Below, one piece after another: positions 7,834 through 15,980 of a DNA stretch of 64,000 nucleotides. The position numbers and the translations under genes are program-made. The notes under the pieces were generated by a model that ran no database searches, was not told where the DNA came from, and saw nothing but the letters and a program-made list of their open reading frames with translations. The stretch's first letter is position 1, and every line of letters begins with the position of its first letter. Source of the DNA: Lachnospiraceae bacterium (GTDB lineage Bacteria > Bacillota > Clostridia > Lachnospirales > Lachnospiraceae). Where the stretch lies: contig JAILPS010000009.1 of assembly GCA_024699325.1 (NCBI GenBank), positions 1-64,000 of the forward strand, written 5' to 3'.

Positions 7834-9742
7834 CAGCATAAATAGCAGACTGACGGACAGGATATTCTCATCAAGGTTTATCATGTTCGTTTTTCTCAGT
7901 CTCGTAATCTCTATACTGACGGGCGATAAATGTCTGGAACAGGTTATAGCCAGGAATCCTTATCCGTACATTAATTATGACACATTGATTGTAAAAGATA
8001 CATCGCTGCTTGAGAGTGAACTGACAGATATGAATATACATATATGTGTCAAAAACATTTCATGGGAGAACGGACAAAGAGTAATCGATATCTATGGAAC
8101 AGATTATGCCGTTAATGAGTATATTTGTTGCGCAGGGTATGACAGGCTCAGTTTAAGAGGTGTATTTTCGGGCGAATATACAGTCAGAAAAGGTACGCTT
8201 GGTGAATTTGACACTCTGGAGAAGAGCGGACTGTTAAATGATGAAAGAAACGGAATCACGGTAAGCCTCATTTCGGATGATAATGTGCTCAGGACACTTT
8301 CGGCTGAATGGATAAGAGATCATTGTTATAATATTTACGCCGGGGAAGACGACAAAAATATTAGGGATCTGGTTGGTGTTGCCTGTGTGTTGTGGCTGCT
8401 GCTTGCTGTATTTTTCTCATCACTTGATATAGTTGAGATGGAGAAGGAATTATTTCTTCGAATAACGACAGGTCAGAGTAAAAAAATAATTATCCTGAAA
8501 TGGATATTATATGATATCGCAGTTTACACATCACTTGCGTTATTGATTTTCTCTGTGCTTAAAATATCGACATGTATATATGCACATGAAATGATTATCT
8601 GTTCATTCCTGATATTTCTGCTGATTAATGTTGCAATATATATGTTTATTCTCGGAAGATACTATAAGATCATGTGGTCAGATACTTCGGGGAGTCCGGG
8701 TATGTCTGTAGTGATGACGATAATTCTGACGTTTACTCTGATGATTGGGATTTTAAACGCCTCTTATAGTTATGACAGCGTCTCTAAATATCTTAGATTG
8801 CAGCGCTCAGGAGAGTTTTACAATGATTTTAAAGATTATTATGTTTCAAATATTGGAGTGTGTGATGTATCTGATGATATGTATATTTGGGGTACGCGTG
8901 AAAATATAACTGCTCTTTTTAAAGATCTCACCAATGCTGCGGGAGAAAAACTGTATTACGATGCCGGTTCTTATGAATGGCTCTCTGAAAAATATCCCGT
9001 TCTGAAGAATGTTTCAGAAGGTGAACTGTTTATTCTTATACCTGAGAGCAGAAGGTCAGATGGAATATATTTCAACGAATGGTATGCACTTAATCCTCCG
9101 GAATATACACCGGAGGTGGTCTATTATTCTGGAGATATCAAGGCCTGCGGTTGTAATAACGGAGCATTTATTGATGGACTTAACTGGTATACGAATCCTG
9201 TTATCATAGTTGATATGCGTAAGGAGCTTACGGATTATGCAGATCAGCTCTTTCCTGGAATTGCTTCCCGCTATATGTATTCTTATCTGATAAGGGGAGT
9301 GCCTGAAGCATCTCCGGATTATGTAAAGGAGAATGCAGCCATAACCGAACTTAGTGAGTTATACGAGCGCAGGAACAGGGAAACTATTGAAAACGGCAGG
9401 AGAGCTATTTTTTATTTGATTGTTTCAGTTCTGTTTATTGCTCTTGTCCTTTTTAAATTGCTGAAGGAGATATTCAGACTTCAAACTAAAGAAATTCTTA
9501 TTCGTAGGATTAATGGTGAAACGTTTATAAAATCTATTTCGACGCCTTTGATCATTGTTGCTGCAAGCACTGTTTTAGCGGCTTATTTAGCCTATATTTT
9601 TCCGGGCGGTGATATAAGTGGGAAAAAAGCAGTATTAGGAGGAGTTGTATTTGCTGTACCGGGTAGTATTGTTACAATATTATATTCTGTAAAATTTTAC
9701 AGTAATAATCTGAGTTTATTATTGAAAGGAGATCATGATTAA
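7826..9742 (+). CDS. Multi-pass permease, bacteriocin-associated integral membrane protein type (DUF1430-like)
   Basis: 638 residues with about eight membrane segments: one near residues 18-34, an extracytoplasmic domain to about 180, four in a cluster between about 185 and 315, a second extracytoplasmic domain, then three near the C-terminus (about 527-625). This FtsX/MacB-like layout with a conserved cytoplasmic patch KEILIRRINGETFIKS before the last pair is that of the bacteriocin-associated integral membrane proteins found with lactococcin-972-like peptides. It would pair with the ATPase 12 bases downstream to export a peptide or to protect the cell from it. Assignment is by architecture and partner; a generic MacB-type permease is the alternative. 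Confidence 0.7.
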   Translation: MNNSINSRLTDRIFSSRFIMFVFLSLVISILTGDKCLEQVIARNPYPYINYDTLIVKDTSLLESELTDMNIHICVKNISWENGQRVIDIYGTDYAVNEYICCAGYDRLSLRGVFSGEYTVRKGTLGEFDTLEKSGLLNDERNGITVSLISDDNVLRTLSAEWIRDHCYNIYAGEDDKNIRDLVGVACVLWLLLAVFFSSLDIVEMEKELFLRITTGQSKKIIILKWILYDIAVYTSLALLIFSVLKISTCIYAHEMIICSFLIFLLINVAIYMFILGRYYKIMWSDTSGSPGMSVVMTIILTFTLMIGILNASYSYDSVSKYLRLQRSGEFYNDFKDYYVSNIGVCDVSDDMYIWGTRENITALFKDLTNAAGEKLYYDAGSYEWLSEKYPVLKNVSEGELFILIPESRRSDGIYFNEWYALNPPEYTPEVVYYSGDIKACGCNNGAFIDGLNWYTNPVIIVDMRKELTDYADQLFPGIASRYMYSYLIRGVPEASPDYVKENAAITELSELYERRNRETIENGRRAIFYLIVSVLFIALVLFKLLKEIFRLQTKEILIRRINGETFIKSISTPLIIVAASTVLAAYLAYIFPGGDISGKKAVLGGVVFAVPGSIVTILYSVKFYSNNLSLLLKGDHD

Positions 9743-9754
9743 GTGTATTAAGAT

Positions 9755-10375
9755 ATGATAGAGATAAATAATCTTAAAAAGAGCTTTAAAGAAAAACAGC
9801 TGTTTGATAATTATAATCTTACCATCCCCGATGGTTGTTTTTTAGTCATAACAGGGAAATCCGGTTCGGGGAAATCTACTCTGATGCATATGATCGGCGG
9901 ACTGGAGAGTGCAGATAGCGGAAGTATAGTGATTAACGGACATAGTATAGATAGAATCCGTGAAAGGGAGAAGCTGTATTGCGATACTTTGGGATTTCTT
10001 TTTCAGAATTATGTTTTGATGGAAAATAAGACAGTCAAAGCTAATTTAAATGTGATTGCGGGGAAAAACCTTTCGGGGATCACTATGTCGCAGGCGCTCG
10101 AGATGGTAGGACTTAGCGGTTATGAGAATAAGAAGGTATATATGCTCTCCGGAGGAGAACAGCAGAGATTAGCGCTGGCCAGAGTACTTATGAAAAAATG
10201 CAGTATATTAATTGCCGATGAGCCTACGTCGTCGGTTGATTCTGAGAATGCCGGGATTATAATAGATATTCTTGAAAAGTTTAATAAACAGGGAAAAACA
10301 GTCATTGCAGCTACGCATACACCGCAGCTATATGGGATGGCTACAATGAAGATTAATTTGGATGATAGGTTATAA
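9755..10375 (+). CDS. ABC transporter ATP-binding protein, lactococcin-972-export type
   Basis: 206 residues, a single nucleotide-binding domain. Walker A is GKSGSGKST (residues 34-42), the Q-loop is FLFQNY, the signature is LSGGEQQR, Walker B is ILIADEPTS and the H-loop is ATHTP. The short length and the phrase FLFQNYVLMENKTVKANL are typical of the ATPase subgroup that accompanies lactococcin-972-like bacteriocins; it is also close to LolD/MacB ATPases. It closes the four-gene cassette and would power the permease encoded just upstream. Confidence 0.85.
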   Translation: MIEINNLKKSFKEKQLFDNYNLTIPDGCFLVITGKSGSGKSTLMHMIGGLESADSGSIVINGHSIDRIREREKLYCDTLGFLFQNYVLMENKTVKANLNVIAGKNLSGITMSQALEMVGLSGYENKKVYMLSGGEQQRLALARVLMKKCSILIADEPTSSVDSENAGIIIDILEKFNKQGKTVIAATHTPQLYGMATMKINLDDRL

Positions 10376-10387
10376 ACCAAACTTACA

Positions 10388-10445
10388 AATAACTTATCCC
10401 GGAGCATAAGCAGTTACATAACTTTTGCCCCGGGATGAAGTTATT
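10388..10445. terminator. Hairpin between convergent genes, probable terminator
   Basis: The arm AATAACTTATCCCGG (10388-10402) pairs with CCGGGATGAAGTTATT (10430-10445), leaving one bulged base and a loop of about 27 bases. It lies between the stops of the cassette ATPase and the convergent htpG, so it may end both transcripts. No T tract follows on the plus strand, which lowers confidence. Confidence 0.5.
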
Positions 10446-10469
10446 GTGTATGATCATAGCAGAAAAACA

Positions 10470-12470
10470 TTATCTGTTTAACAATAGCATAATTTCGTTG
10501 CTTCTCTCGATGAAGCGGGTCATTCTGTCGGCCGGAAGTGAACCGTGGCTAAGCTCTGCCAGGTCATAAACCTGCTCGCAGACTGTCTTGGTGTTTTCGC
10601 CCTCCGGATTAGCCTGAATGTAGGAGATGAGAGGGTGGTTTGCGTTGACTACCAGGGTGAGAGGCAGATCGCCGAACATGTTGTCGTTCATGCCATACAT
10701 CTGGTACATCTTCATCATTTCCTGCATACGACGGCCTTCCTCGCTCATGGTCATCATGGCTGCAATCTTGTCGTTCTTAAGCTTCTCAACCTTGACGTCG
10801 AGCTTATCGTTTCCTAGAGCCTTCTTGAAAATCTCTGTGAGGGACTCGGCGCTCTTCTTGAAATCCTCGTCGTCAGGTGTATCCTTAAACGAATCCTCCA
10901 GGTCTGAGTCTATGCGGACGAACTTCACATCCTTATTCTTGTTCTCCATGAAGGAGATGAACGGAGTGTCGATGTTGGTGTTCATGAGCATCGCATCTGT
11001 GCCGGCATCCTTAAACATCTTGATGTACTGGCCCTGTGCGACCTCGTCGGTCACGTAGAAAATCTTATTCTGGTTCTTCTCCTTGTTCTCCTCAAGAGCA
11101 TCATTTAAGAGAAGATATTTGCCGTCTAAGTTCTTATAGAGGATGTAATCGGTCATCTTCTCTGCGAACTTCTCATCCTTAATGCATCCGAACTTGATAA
11201 ATGGAGCAATGTCGTCCCAATACTTCTCGTAGTTCTCGCGGTCTGTCTTGCACATGCCTGAGAGCTTGTCGGCAACCTTCTTGGAGATGTAGTCGCTGAT
11301 CTTCTTGACGAAACCGTCGTTCTGAAGAGCGGAACGCGAAACGTTGAGAGGAAGGTCAGGGCAGTCGATGGTACCCTTTAAGAGAAGCAGATACTCAGGT
11401 ATGACCTCCTTAATATTGTCAGCCACGAAGACGCGGTTGTTGTAGAGCTTAATCTTGCCCTCGATGGTCTCATACTCCATGTTGATCTTAGGGAAGTAGA
11501 GGATACCCTTGAGGTTGAAAGGATAATCCATGTTCAGGTGAATCCAGAACAGTGGCTCCTTGTAATCGTTGAATACCTTTCTGTAGAACTCCTTATACTC
11601 CTCGTCGGTGCATTCGTTAGGATGCTTTGCGTAGAGTGGAGTGGTGTCGTTAAGTGGCTTAGGAACCTCAGGGCGCTTAACGCGAACTCTTGGAACCACA
11701 ACCTCAGGCTCAGCATCTGCATCGCCCTCGTCGCCCTCCTTGTTTGCAGAGGTCTTCTCGTCCTTGAGATGCTCTATGATCTCGTCGCCCTCCATAACCT
11801 CTGATTCCGGAATGCTAATCTCGTGAGTTCTGGGACCTGCGGTCTCATCCTCAAGATAAATGTCTATAGGCATGAATGAACAGTACTTCTCGATAACCTC
11901 GCGAACTCTGTATTCATTGCAAAATTCTGTGCTGTCGTCGTTTAAGTAGAGAGTAATCTCTGTGCCCCTTGTGGTCTTCTCAGACTCGCCCATCTCGTAT
12001 GTGAGGCCCTGCTCGCTTTCCCAGCCTACAGCAGGCTCATCCTTAAATGTCTTGGATTCGATTGTGACTCTGTCTGCAACCATGAATGCAGAGTAGAAGC
12101 CCAAGCCGAAGTGGCCGATAATCTGGTCATCGCTCGCCTTATCCTTGTACTTCTCCATGAAATCAACTGCGCCTGAGAATGCAATCTCGTTGATGTATTT
12201 GTTGATTTCCTCAGCGCTCATTCCGATACCGTTGTCCACGAACTTAATAGTTTTCTCGGTAGGGTTAACGATAACTGTAACTCTGAAATCCTCGCCGTCA
12301 GCTATCTCAGCCTCGCCAATCATGCTAAGCTTCTTGAGCTTGGTGATGGCGTCGCAGCCGTTGGAGATGAGCTCTCTAATAAAAATATCGTGGTCAGAAT
12401 ACAACCACTTCTTGATTATCGGGAAAATGTTGTCCGAATTGATGGATAAATTGCCTTTTTTAGTTTCCAT
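10470..12470 (-). CDS. htpG: Chaperone HtpG (bacterial Hsp90)
   Basis: 666 residues from the ATG at 12470, which follows AAGGAAG by seven bases; an upstream in-frame ATG at 12548 would read through the promoter and is rejected. The N-terminal ATPase domain shows the GHKL motifs: IRELISNGCDAI (the usual SNASDA appears as SNGCDA), DNGIGM and GHFGLGFYSAFMV. Middle and C-terminal dimerisation domains follow (SRSALQND, HPLISYIQ). HtpG is an ATP-driven chaperone of the cytosol. Between the N and middle domains (about residues 225-265) there is an acidic, charged linker (NKEGDEGDADAEPEV) longer than in most bacterial HtpG, reminiscent of the eukaryotic Hsp90 charged linker. A perfect CIRCE operator lies upstream. 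Confidence 0.95.
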   Translation of the reverse strand: METKKGNLSINSDNIFPIIKKWLYSDHDIFIRELISNGCDAITKLKKLSMIGEAEIADGEDFRVTVIVNPTEKTIKFVDNGIGMSAEEINKYINEIAFSGAVDFMEKYKDKASDDQIIGHFGLGFYSAFMVADRVTIESKTFKDEPAVGWESEQGLTYEMGESEKTTRGTEITLYLNDDSTEFCNEYRVREVIEKYCSFMPIDIYLEDETAGPRTHEISIPESEVMEGDEIIEHLKDEKTSANKEGDEGDADAEPEVVVPRVRVKRPEVPKPLNDTTPLYAKHPNECTDEEYKEFYRKVFNDYKEPLFWIHLNMDYPFNLKGILYFPKINMEYETIEGKIKLYNNRVFVADNIKEVIPEYLLLLKGTIDCPDLPLNVSRSALQNDGFVKKISDYISKKVADKLSGMCKTDRENYEKYWDDIAPFIKFGCIKDEKFAEKMTDYILYKNLDGKYLLLNDALEENKEKNQNKIFYVTDEVAQGQYIKMFKDAGTDAMLMNTNIDTPFISFMENKNKDVKFVRIDSDLEDSFKDTPDDEDFKKSAESLTEIFKKALGNDKLDVKVEKLKNDKIAAMMTMSEEGRRMQEMMKMYQMYGMNDNMFGDLPLTLVVNANHPLISYIQANPEGENTKTVCEQVYDLAELSHGSLPADRMTRFIERSNEIMLLLNR

Positions 12471-12519
12471 TGTGTAACTTCCTTTCAACATATTTGGCTT
12501 AAGCCATTTCATAAACGGT

Positions 12520-12548
12520 ATTTTAGTACGGTTGTCAGAAAAAGTCAA
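12520..12548 (-). promoter_or_regulatory. Promoter of htpG
   Basis: On the minus strand, -35 TTGACT (12548-12543) and -10 TAAAAT (12525-12520) are 17 bases apart, about 50 bases before the htpG ATG. A second possible promoter (TTGAAA, 18 bases, TATTAG) reads into the CIRCE arm from inside the end of the upstream gene. Confidence 0.65.
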
Positions 12549-12554
12549 TAAAAA

Positions 12555-12581
12555 TTAGCACTCAATTAATCTGAGTGCTAA
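12555..12581. promoter_or_regulatory. CIRCE operator (HrcA binding site) upstream of htpG
   Basis: Arms TTAGCACTC (12555-12563) and GAGTGCTAA (12573-12581) flank a 9-base spacer. This matches the CIRCE consensus exactly. CIRCE is bound by the heat-shock repressor HrcA, so htpG should be derepressed by protein-folding stress. The element ends 6 bases upstream of the -35 box of the main promoter and overlaps the start region of the alternative one. Confidence 0.93.
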
Positions 12582-12596
12582 TAAAAGTTTTATAAA

Positions 12597-13085
12597 CTAG
12601 TTTTCAAATTCGAAGCCGTTTTTAACAAAGAATGAGCTGACTAATTCATCCCAGTAGTTTGGAAATGTTTTGTCCATGGAAAATGTTTTGAGGGATATTC
12701 CGCTTGTGCAAAACAGAGTGCCCTCCTTATAGTGGATGTTCAGATAAACTCCCTCCACATCTGTGGGAGAGATGGCGCAGCCCGAATCTGCAAGTATTTT
12801 TTTGAGAGCGCCTGATGACACCGTCAAAACCACCTTAAAAAACACTGGAAGGCGCTTGCCCTTGATCATCTGAAAACAGATAGGGCGGGAGTTTGCCCAT
12901 GTGGTGTAGGTTTCAGCTGGCTTATCCGACTCGCTGTCATAGTAGTCAGTCAGCACGTGACCGTCTATGTTGTAGGTCTGGTTTGTCATAAATGTGGCAT
13001 CGCAGAGCAGGAAACTGTCAAACAATGTGTCCGCAAAGAGCTTAGCCGTAAACAGCTTCTGGTTTTTGATTACGAATGAACGCAT
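12597..13085 (-). CDS. Conserved hypothetical protein (possibly DUF5721 family)
   Basis: 162 residues, starting MRSFVIKNQKLFTAKLFADTLFDSFLL, with GGAAAGGAG just before the ATG. The sequence alternates strands and helices, has no signal peptide or membrane segment, and is soluble and intracellular by appearance. I associate it with the uncharacterised DUF5721 proteins of Lachnospiraceae but cannot confirm this by eye. It reads in the same direction as htpG, 126 bases upstream, and has its own promoter; read-through into htpG is possible because no terminator is visible between them. Confidence 0.65.
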   Translation of the reverse strand: MRSFVIKNQKLFTAKLFADTLFDSFLLCDATFMTNQTYNIDGHVLTDYYDSESDKPAETYTTWANSRPICFQMIKGKRLPVFFKVVLTVSSGALKKILADSGCAISPTDVEGVYLNIHYKEGTLFCTSGISLKTFSMDKTFPNYWDELVSSFFVKNGFEFEN

Positions 13086-13128
13086 AATTCTCCTTTCCGG
13101 ACTGAAAAATACTGGAATGTCTATGAAG

Positions 13129-13156
13129 AGTATAACCTATTTTAAAAAATATGCAA
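13129..13156 (-). promoter_or_regulatory. Promoter of the small conserved gene (12597-13085)
   Basis: On the minus strand, -35 TTGCAT (13156-13151) and -10 TATACT (13134-13129) are separated by 16 bases. The -35 is part of a 12-base inverted repeat, ATGCAAATGCAT (13151-13162), located between the two divergent promoters. Confidence 0.5.
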
Positions 13157-13169
13157 ATGCATTTTTGGA

Positions 13170-13198
13170 TTGAAAAAGTATTATAAATGTGTTTTAAT
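13170..13198 (+). promoter_or_regulatory. Promoter of the capA-like gene
   Basis: -35 TTGAAA (13170-13175) and a weak -10 TTTAAT (13193-13198), 17-base spacer, divergent from the minus-strand promoter at 13129-13156. Confidence 0.45.
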
Positions 13199-13247
13199 GG
13201 TGTTTAACTGGGGTTGTATGTAAAAATATCCCGGTGGGGTGACGAAT

Positions 13248-14651
13248 TTGAACAAAAAGAAGAAAAATGGTGTCGGATTAGTCTATGTATTGCTGGTTTT
13301 TGTTGTGATAATGTTTGCGGGCGCTATCGGAGTCAGCCTCTACTTTCTGGATTTTGGAAGGGAGGATTTGGACACAGTTTTTGCCAAGACTGATGTGACG
13401 ACTGGCGAGTTTGTAAGCGCTGAGGCAGAGAGTGCTTCTGCTTCTTTAGAGGAGAGCGAAGAGGAGACTTCTGTAGAAACCACTACCGCTCCTGAGACTA
13501 TAGAGAGCACAGAGGCGGAGACTGAGAGCAGCACACACAGACCGCAGGCAGATGTATACGCTGAGACAGTTTATATTGAGGTGCCGACAACACAGTGTGA
13601 GACAACCACAGAGTATGTTGAAGAGACCGTAAGCTACATTGACATAGTGGCTGCCGGGGACAATCTTGTTCACATGTCTTATTATAATTCGTATTATGAT
13701 GAGAGCACAGGGACATATAATTTCTCGGAGGTTTTTTCTTACATTGAGAAATATATACAACAAGCCGATCTGGCCATAATAAACCAGGAGGTGCCCTGCG
13801 CCGGAGAGGGAACAACAGTTTCGGGCTATCCCGCATTTAACGCGCCACACGAGGCGCTTGACGTCATGGCCAAGTTAGGCTTTGACGTGTTTACAACTGC
13901 CACTAACCACTGCCTGGATAAGGGCTATGCGGGGCTTGTAAACACACTTGACTATCTGCACGAGAATTATCCGGATGTCTTAACAACCGGAACATATTCA
14001 AGCTATGAGGACAGCATTAAGACCCCGATAATAGAGGTTAAGGGCGTCAAAATAGCAGTTTTAGATTACTCCTACGGAACAAACGGCGTCACGGTCAAAT
14101 ACGACTACAGCGTGAATCTGCTGGGGGATCTGGACAAGCTTTCGGAGGATATCACGAGAGCTAAACAGGAGGCTGACTTCGTGATTGTATGCTGCCACTG
14201 GGGCAGGGAGTACTACACGGGCGTCATATCAGAGCAGAGGGAGTATGCGAAGACCATCGCAGACTTAGGTGCCGACTTGATCATTGGAACACATCCACAT
14301 GTGGTTGAGCCCATGGAGTACATAGAGACAGAGGATGGAAGAAGCGTTCCTGTTTACTATTCCCTCGGTAACTTCATAGCATTTCAAAATGTTTTCCCGA
14401 GACCCGTGGGCGGGCTTGCCTGCATCACTTTAAGGGTTGATGGCGGCGGCGTAAGTATCGAGAAGGCGGATCTTGACTTCACATTTGTATCTGCAATCAA
14501 CTACGCGGCTGACAAATACGACTTCAAGGTGTTTAAGGTTTCAGACCTTTTGCCGGCACATGTAAACGCGTACTGTTTTGGCAGCAGCAGATTCAGCTAC
14601 AGCGATATCGTTGATTTTTGTAAGAAGATGAACCCTGACTGGAGCTTATAA
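13248..14651 (+). CDS. CapA family protein (metallophosphoesterase-like), membrane-anchored
   Basis: 467 residues from a TTG at 13248, chosen because GGTGGGGTG lies 6 bases upstream; a GTG at 13239 in the same frame overlaps that ribosome site. Lys-rich N-terminus, one membrane segment (about 10-32), a Thr/Glu/Ser-rich linker (about 45-125), then a CapA/PgsA-like domain. Family motifs are visible: DIVAAGDNLVH, INQEVP, TTATNHCLDKG, CCHWGREY, IGTHPHVVEP and YSLGNF. CapA of Bacillus takes part in poly-gamma-glutamate capsule synthesis, but no capBC genes are here and many members occur alone, so the substrate is unknown. It sits 9 bases before a cell-wall hydrolase gene, consistent with a role at the surface. 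Confidence 0.85.
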   Translation: MNKKKKNGVGLVYVLLVFVVIMFAGAIGVSLYFLDFGREDLDTVFAKTDVTTGEFVSAEAESASASLEESEEETSVETTTAPETIESTEAETESSTHRPQADVYAETVYIEVPTTQCETTTEYVEETVSYIDIVAAGDNLVHMSYYNSYYDESTGTYNFSEVFSYIEKYIQQADLAIINQEVPCAGEGTTVSGYPAFNAPHEALDVMAKLGFDVFTTATNHCLDKGYAGLVNTLDYLHENYPDVLTTGTYSSYEDSIKTPIIEVKGVKIAVLDYSYGTNGVTVKYDYSVNLLGDLDKLSEDITRAKQEADFVIVCCHWGREYYTGVISEQREYAKTIADLGADLIIGTHPHVVEPMEYIETEDGRSVPVYYSLGNFIAFQNVFPRPVGGLACITLRVDGGGVSIEKADLDFTFVSAINYAADKYDFKVFKVSDLLPAHVNAYCFGSSRFSYSDIVDFCKKMNPDWSL

Positions 14652-14660
14652 GGAGTTATT

Positions 14661-15929
14661 ATGGTTAAGCGCAAAACATTGACATTAATGGCAGTTGCGT
14701 GCATCCTCATGGGATGCTCTAATTCTGATGTCGATGAGAGCACTTCCGCTTATACTACCACGGCGCCACAGACCAGCGCGGTGATTAACCTGCAGGGCAC
14801 TGAGGAAGAGGAAAGCGAGAGGATATTAGTGACCCGCGAGGAGACCACAGAAGAGGTCACCACGACTCTTGAGGAGACTACTGAGGAGGAGACCACCGTA
14901 TCTCCAAGCATCGGACTTACGGCGCTTGCCGTGGTTCCAAACTATGTCAATGTAAGGACCGGCCCATCGACTGAATATGATATCGTGGGCAAGATATATA
15001 ACAACTGTGCCGCAACCATCATGGACGAGGTTGACGGTGAGGGAGGCAAATGGTTTTTAATGACCAGCGGCAACTGCACGGGCTATATTAAGGCTGAATT
15101 CTTCTTAGTGGGAGATGCGGCCGAGGCCATGAAGGAGCAGGTTGGAGTTAAGAAGGGTCGCGTTGTCGACGACTATCTAAGAGTCAGGTCAACACCCGAC
15201 CTTAACACATTGGACAACGTTGTCACATATTACAGAACGGGCACGGAGGTTGCCATACTTGAGCTCACCGAGGATGGCTTTGCCAAGATTGAGACGGACG
15301 CCATAAGCACAGGCTATGTGTATGCAGAGTGTTTGGACATCTGGACCGAGTTTGACACGGCTATAACCCTTGAGGAAGAGCAGGCAGAGATTGCAAGAAG
15401 GCAGGCAGCCGAGGAGGCCGCAAGGAAGGCGCAGGAGGAATACGAGGCAGCGCTAAGGGCAGCCGAGGAGGCCGAGAGATTAGCGGCAGAGCAGGCGGCG
15501 GCAGAGGCGCAGAGGCTCGCCGAGGAACAGGCAGCGGCCATCCAGGCGCAGATTGATGCAGAGACAGCCCTTCGCAATGCCATAGTTGCATACGCCCTTC
15601 AGTTTGAGGGCAACCCCTATGTTCACGCGGGCAGAAGCCTTATAACAGGAACGGACTGCTCAGGCTTCACACATCTTGTGTATGAGAATTTTGGTTACAC
15701 ACTGTCATATACGCCTGCAGGACAGTCAGAGCAGGGCCACAGGATTGAGCTCAGTGAGCTACAGCCCGGAGACCTGTTGTTCTATTCAAACAATATTAAG
15801 TATTTAGGACATGTCGCCATGTATATCGGCAACGGCAAAATCATCCATGCCGCAAGCGAGACCTACGGCATATGTATTTGGGATTATAACTACAGGGACC
15901 CTTTGTTTGCTGTATCTATAATCGACTGA
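14661..15929 (+). CDS. Lipoprotein cell-wall hydrolase: two SH3b domains, coiled coil, NlpC/P60
   Basis: 422 residues. A lipoprotein signal ends in the lipobox LMGC (16-19). A T/E-rich linker follows (about 40-85), then two bacterial SH3-like domains: NYVNVRTGPSTEYDIVG at about 93-109 and DDYLRVRSTPDLNT at about 170-183. An Ala/Glu-rich coiled coil covers about 235-305 (EEEQAEIARRQAAEEAAR). The C-terminus is an NlpC/P60 peptidase with Cys333 in TDCSGF, His384 in GHVAMY and His396 in IIHAAS. Such enzymes cut peptidoglycan stem peptides, with SH3b domains binding the wall. It is co-transcribed with the capA-like gene. Confidence 0.92.
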   Translation: MVKRKTLTLMAVACILMGCSNSDVDESTSAYTTTAPQTSAVINLQGTEEEESERILVTREETTEEVTTTLEETTEEETTVSPSIGLTALAVVPNYVNVRTGPSTEYDIVGKIYNNCAATIMDEVDGEGGKWFLMTSGNCTGYIKAEFFLVGDAAEAMKEQVGVKKGRVVDDYLRVRSTPDLNTLDNVVTYYRTGTEVAILELTEDGFAKIETDAISTGYVYAECLDIWTEFDTAITLEEEQAEIARRQAAEEAARKAQEEYEAALRAAEEAERLAAEQAAAEAQRLAEEQAAAIQAQIDAETALRNAIVAYALQFEGNPYVHAGRSLITGTDCSGFTHLVYENFGYTLSYTPAGQSEQGHRIELSELQPGDLLFYSNNIKYLGHVAMYIGNGKIIHAASETYGICIWDYNYRDPLFAVSIID

Positions 15930-15937
15930 TCTGATAG

Positions 15938-15953
15938 TTAGTCGCAAGACTAA
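15938..15953 (+). terminator. Short hairpin before the purine genes, weak terminator or attenuator
   Basis: TTAGTC (15938-15943), a GCAA tetraloop and GACTAA (15948-15953), followed by an A/T-rich run ending TTTATTTTC. Six A/T-rich base pairs make this weak. No purine riboswitch or PurR-type element was recognised in the 51-base gap. Confidence 0.35.
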
Positions 15954-15980
15954 ATATATATTTATTTTCTGGAGGATATC

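Noticed and set aside
12471-12548. Longer htpG start at 12548
   Set aside because: It would place the -10 box in the coding region and lacks a ribosome site, while the ATG at 12470 has AAGGAAG seven bases upstream and begins the normal HtpG N-terminus.
13239-13247. GTG at 13239 as start of the capA-like gene
   Set aside because: It overlaps the only good ribosome site (GGTGGGGTG), which is correctly spaced for the TTG at 13248.
15930-15980. Purine riboswitch before the purO-type gene
   Set aside because: The gap is only 51 bases and holds one six-pair hairpin; none of the conserved purine-aptamer loops can be found.
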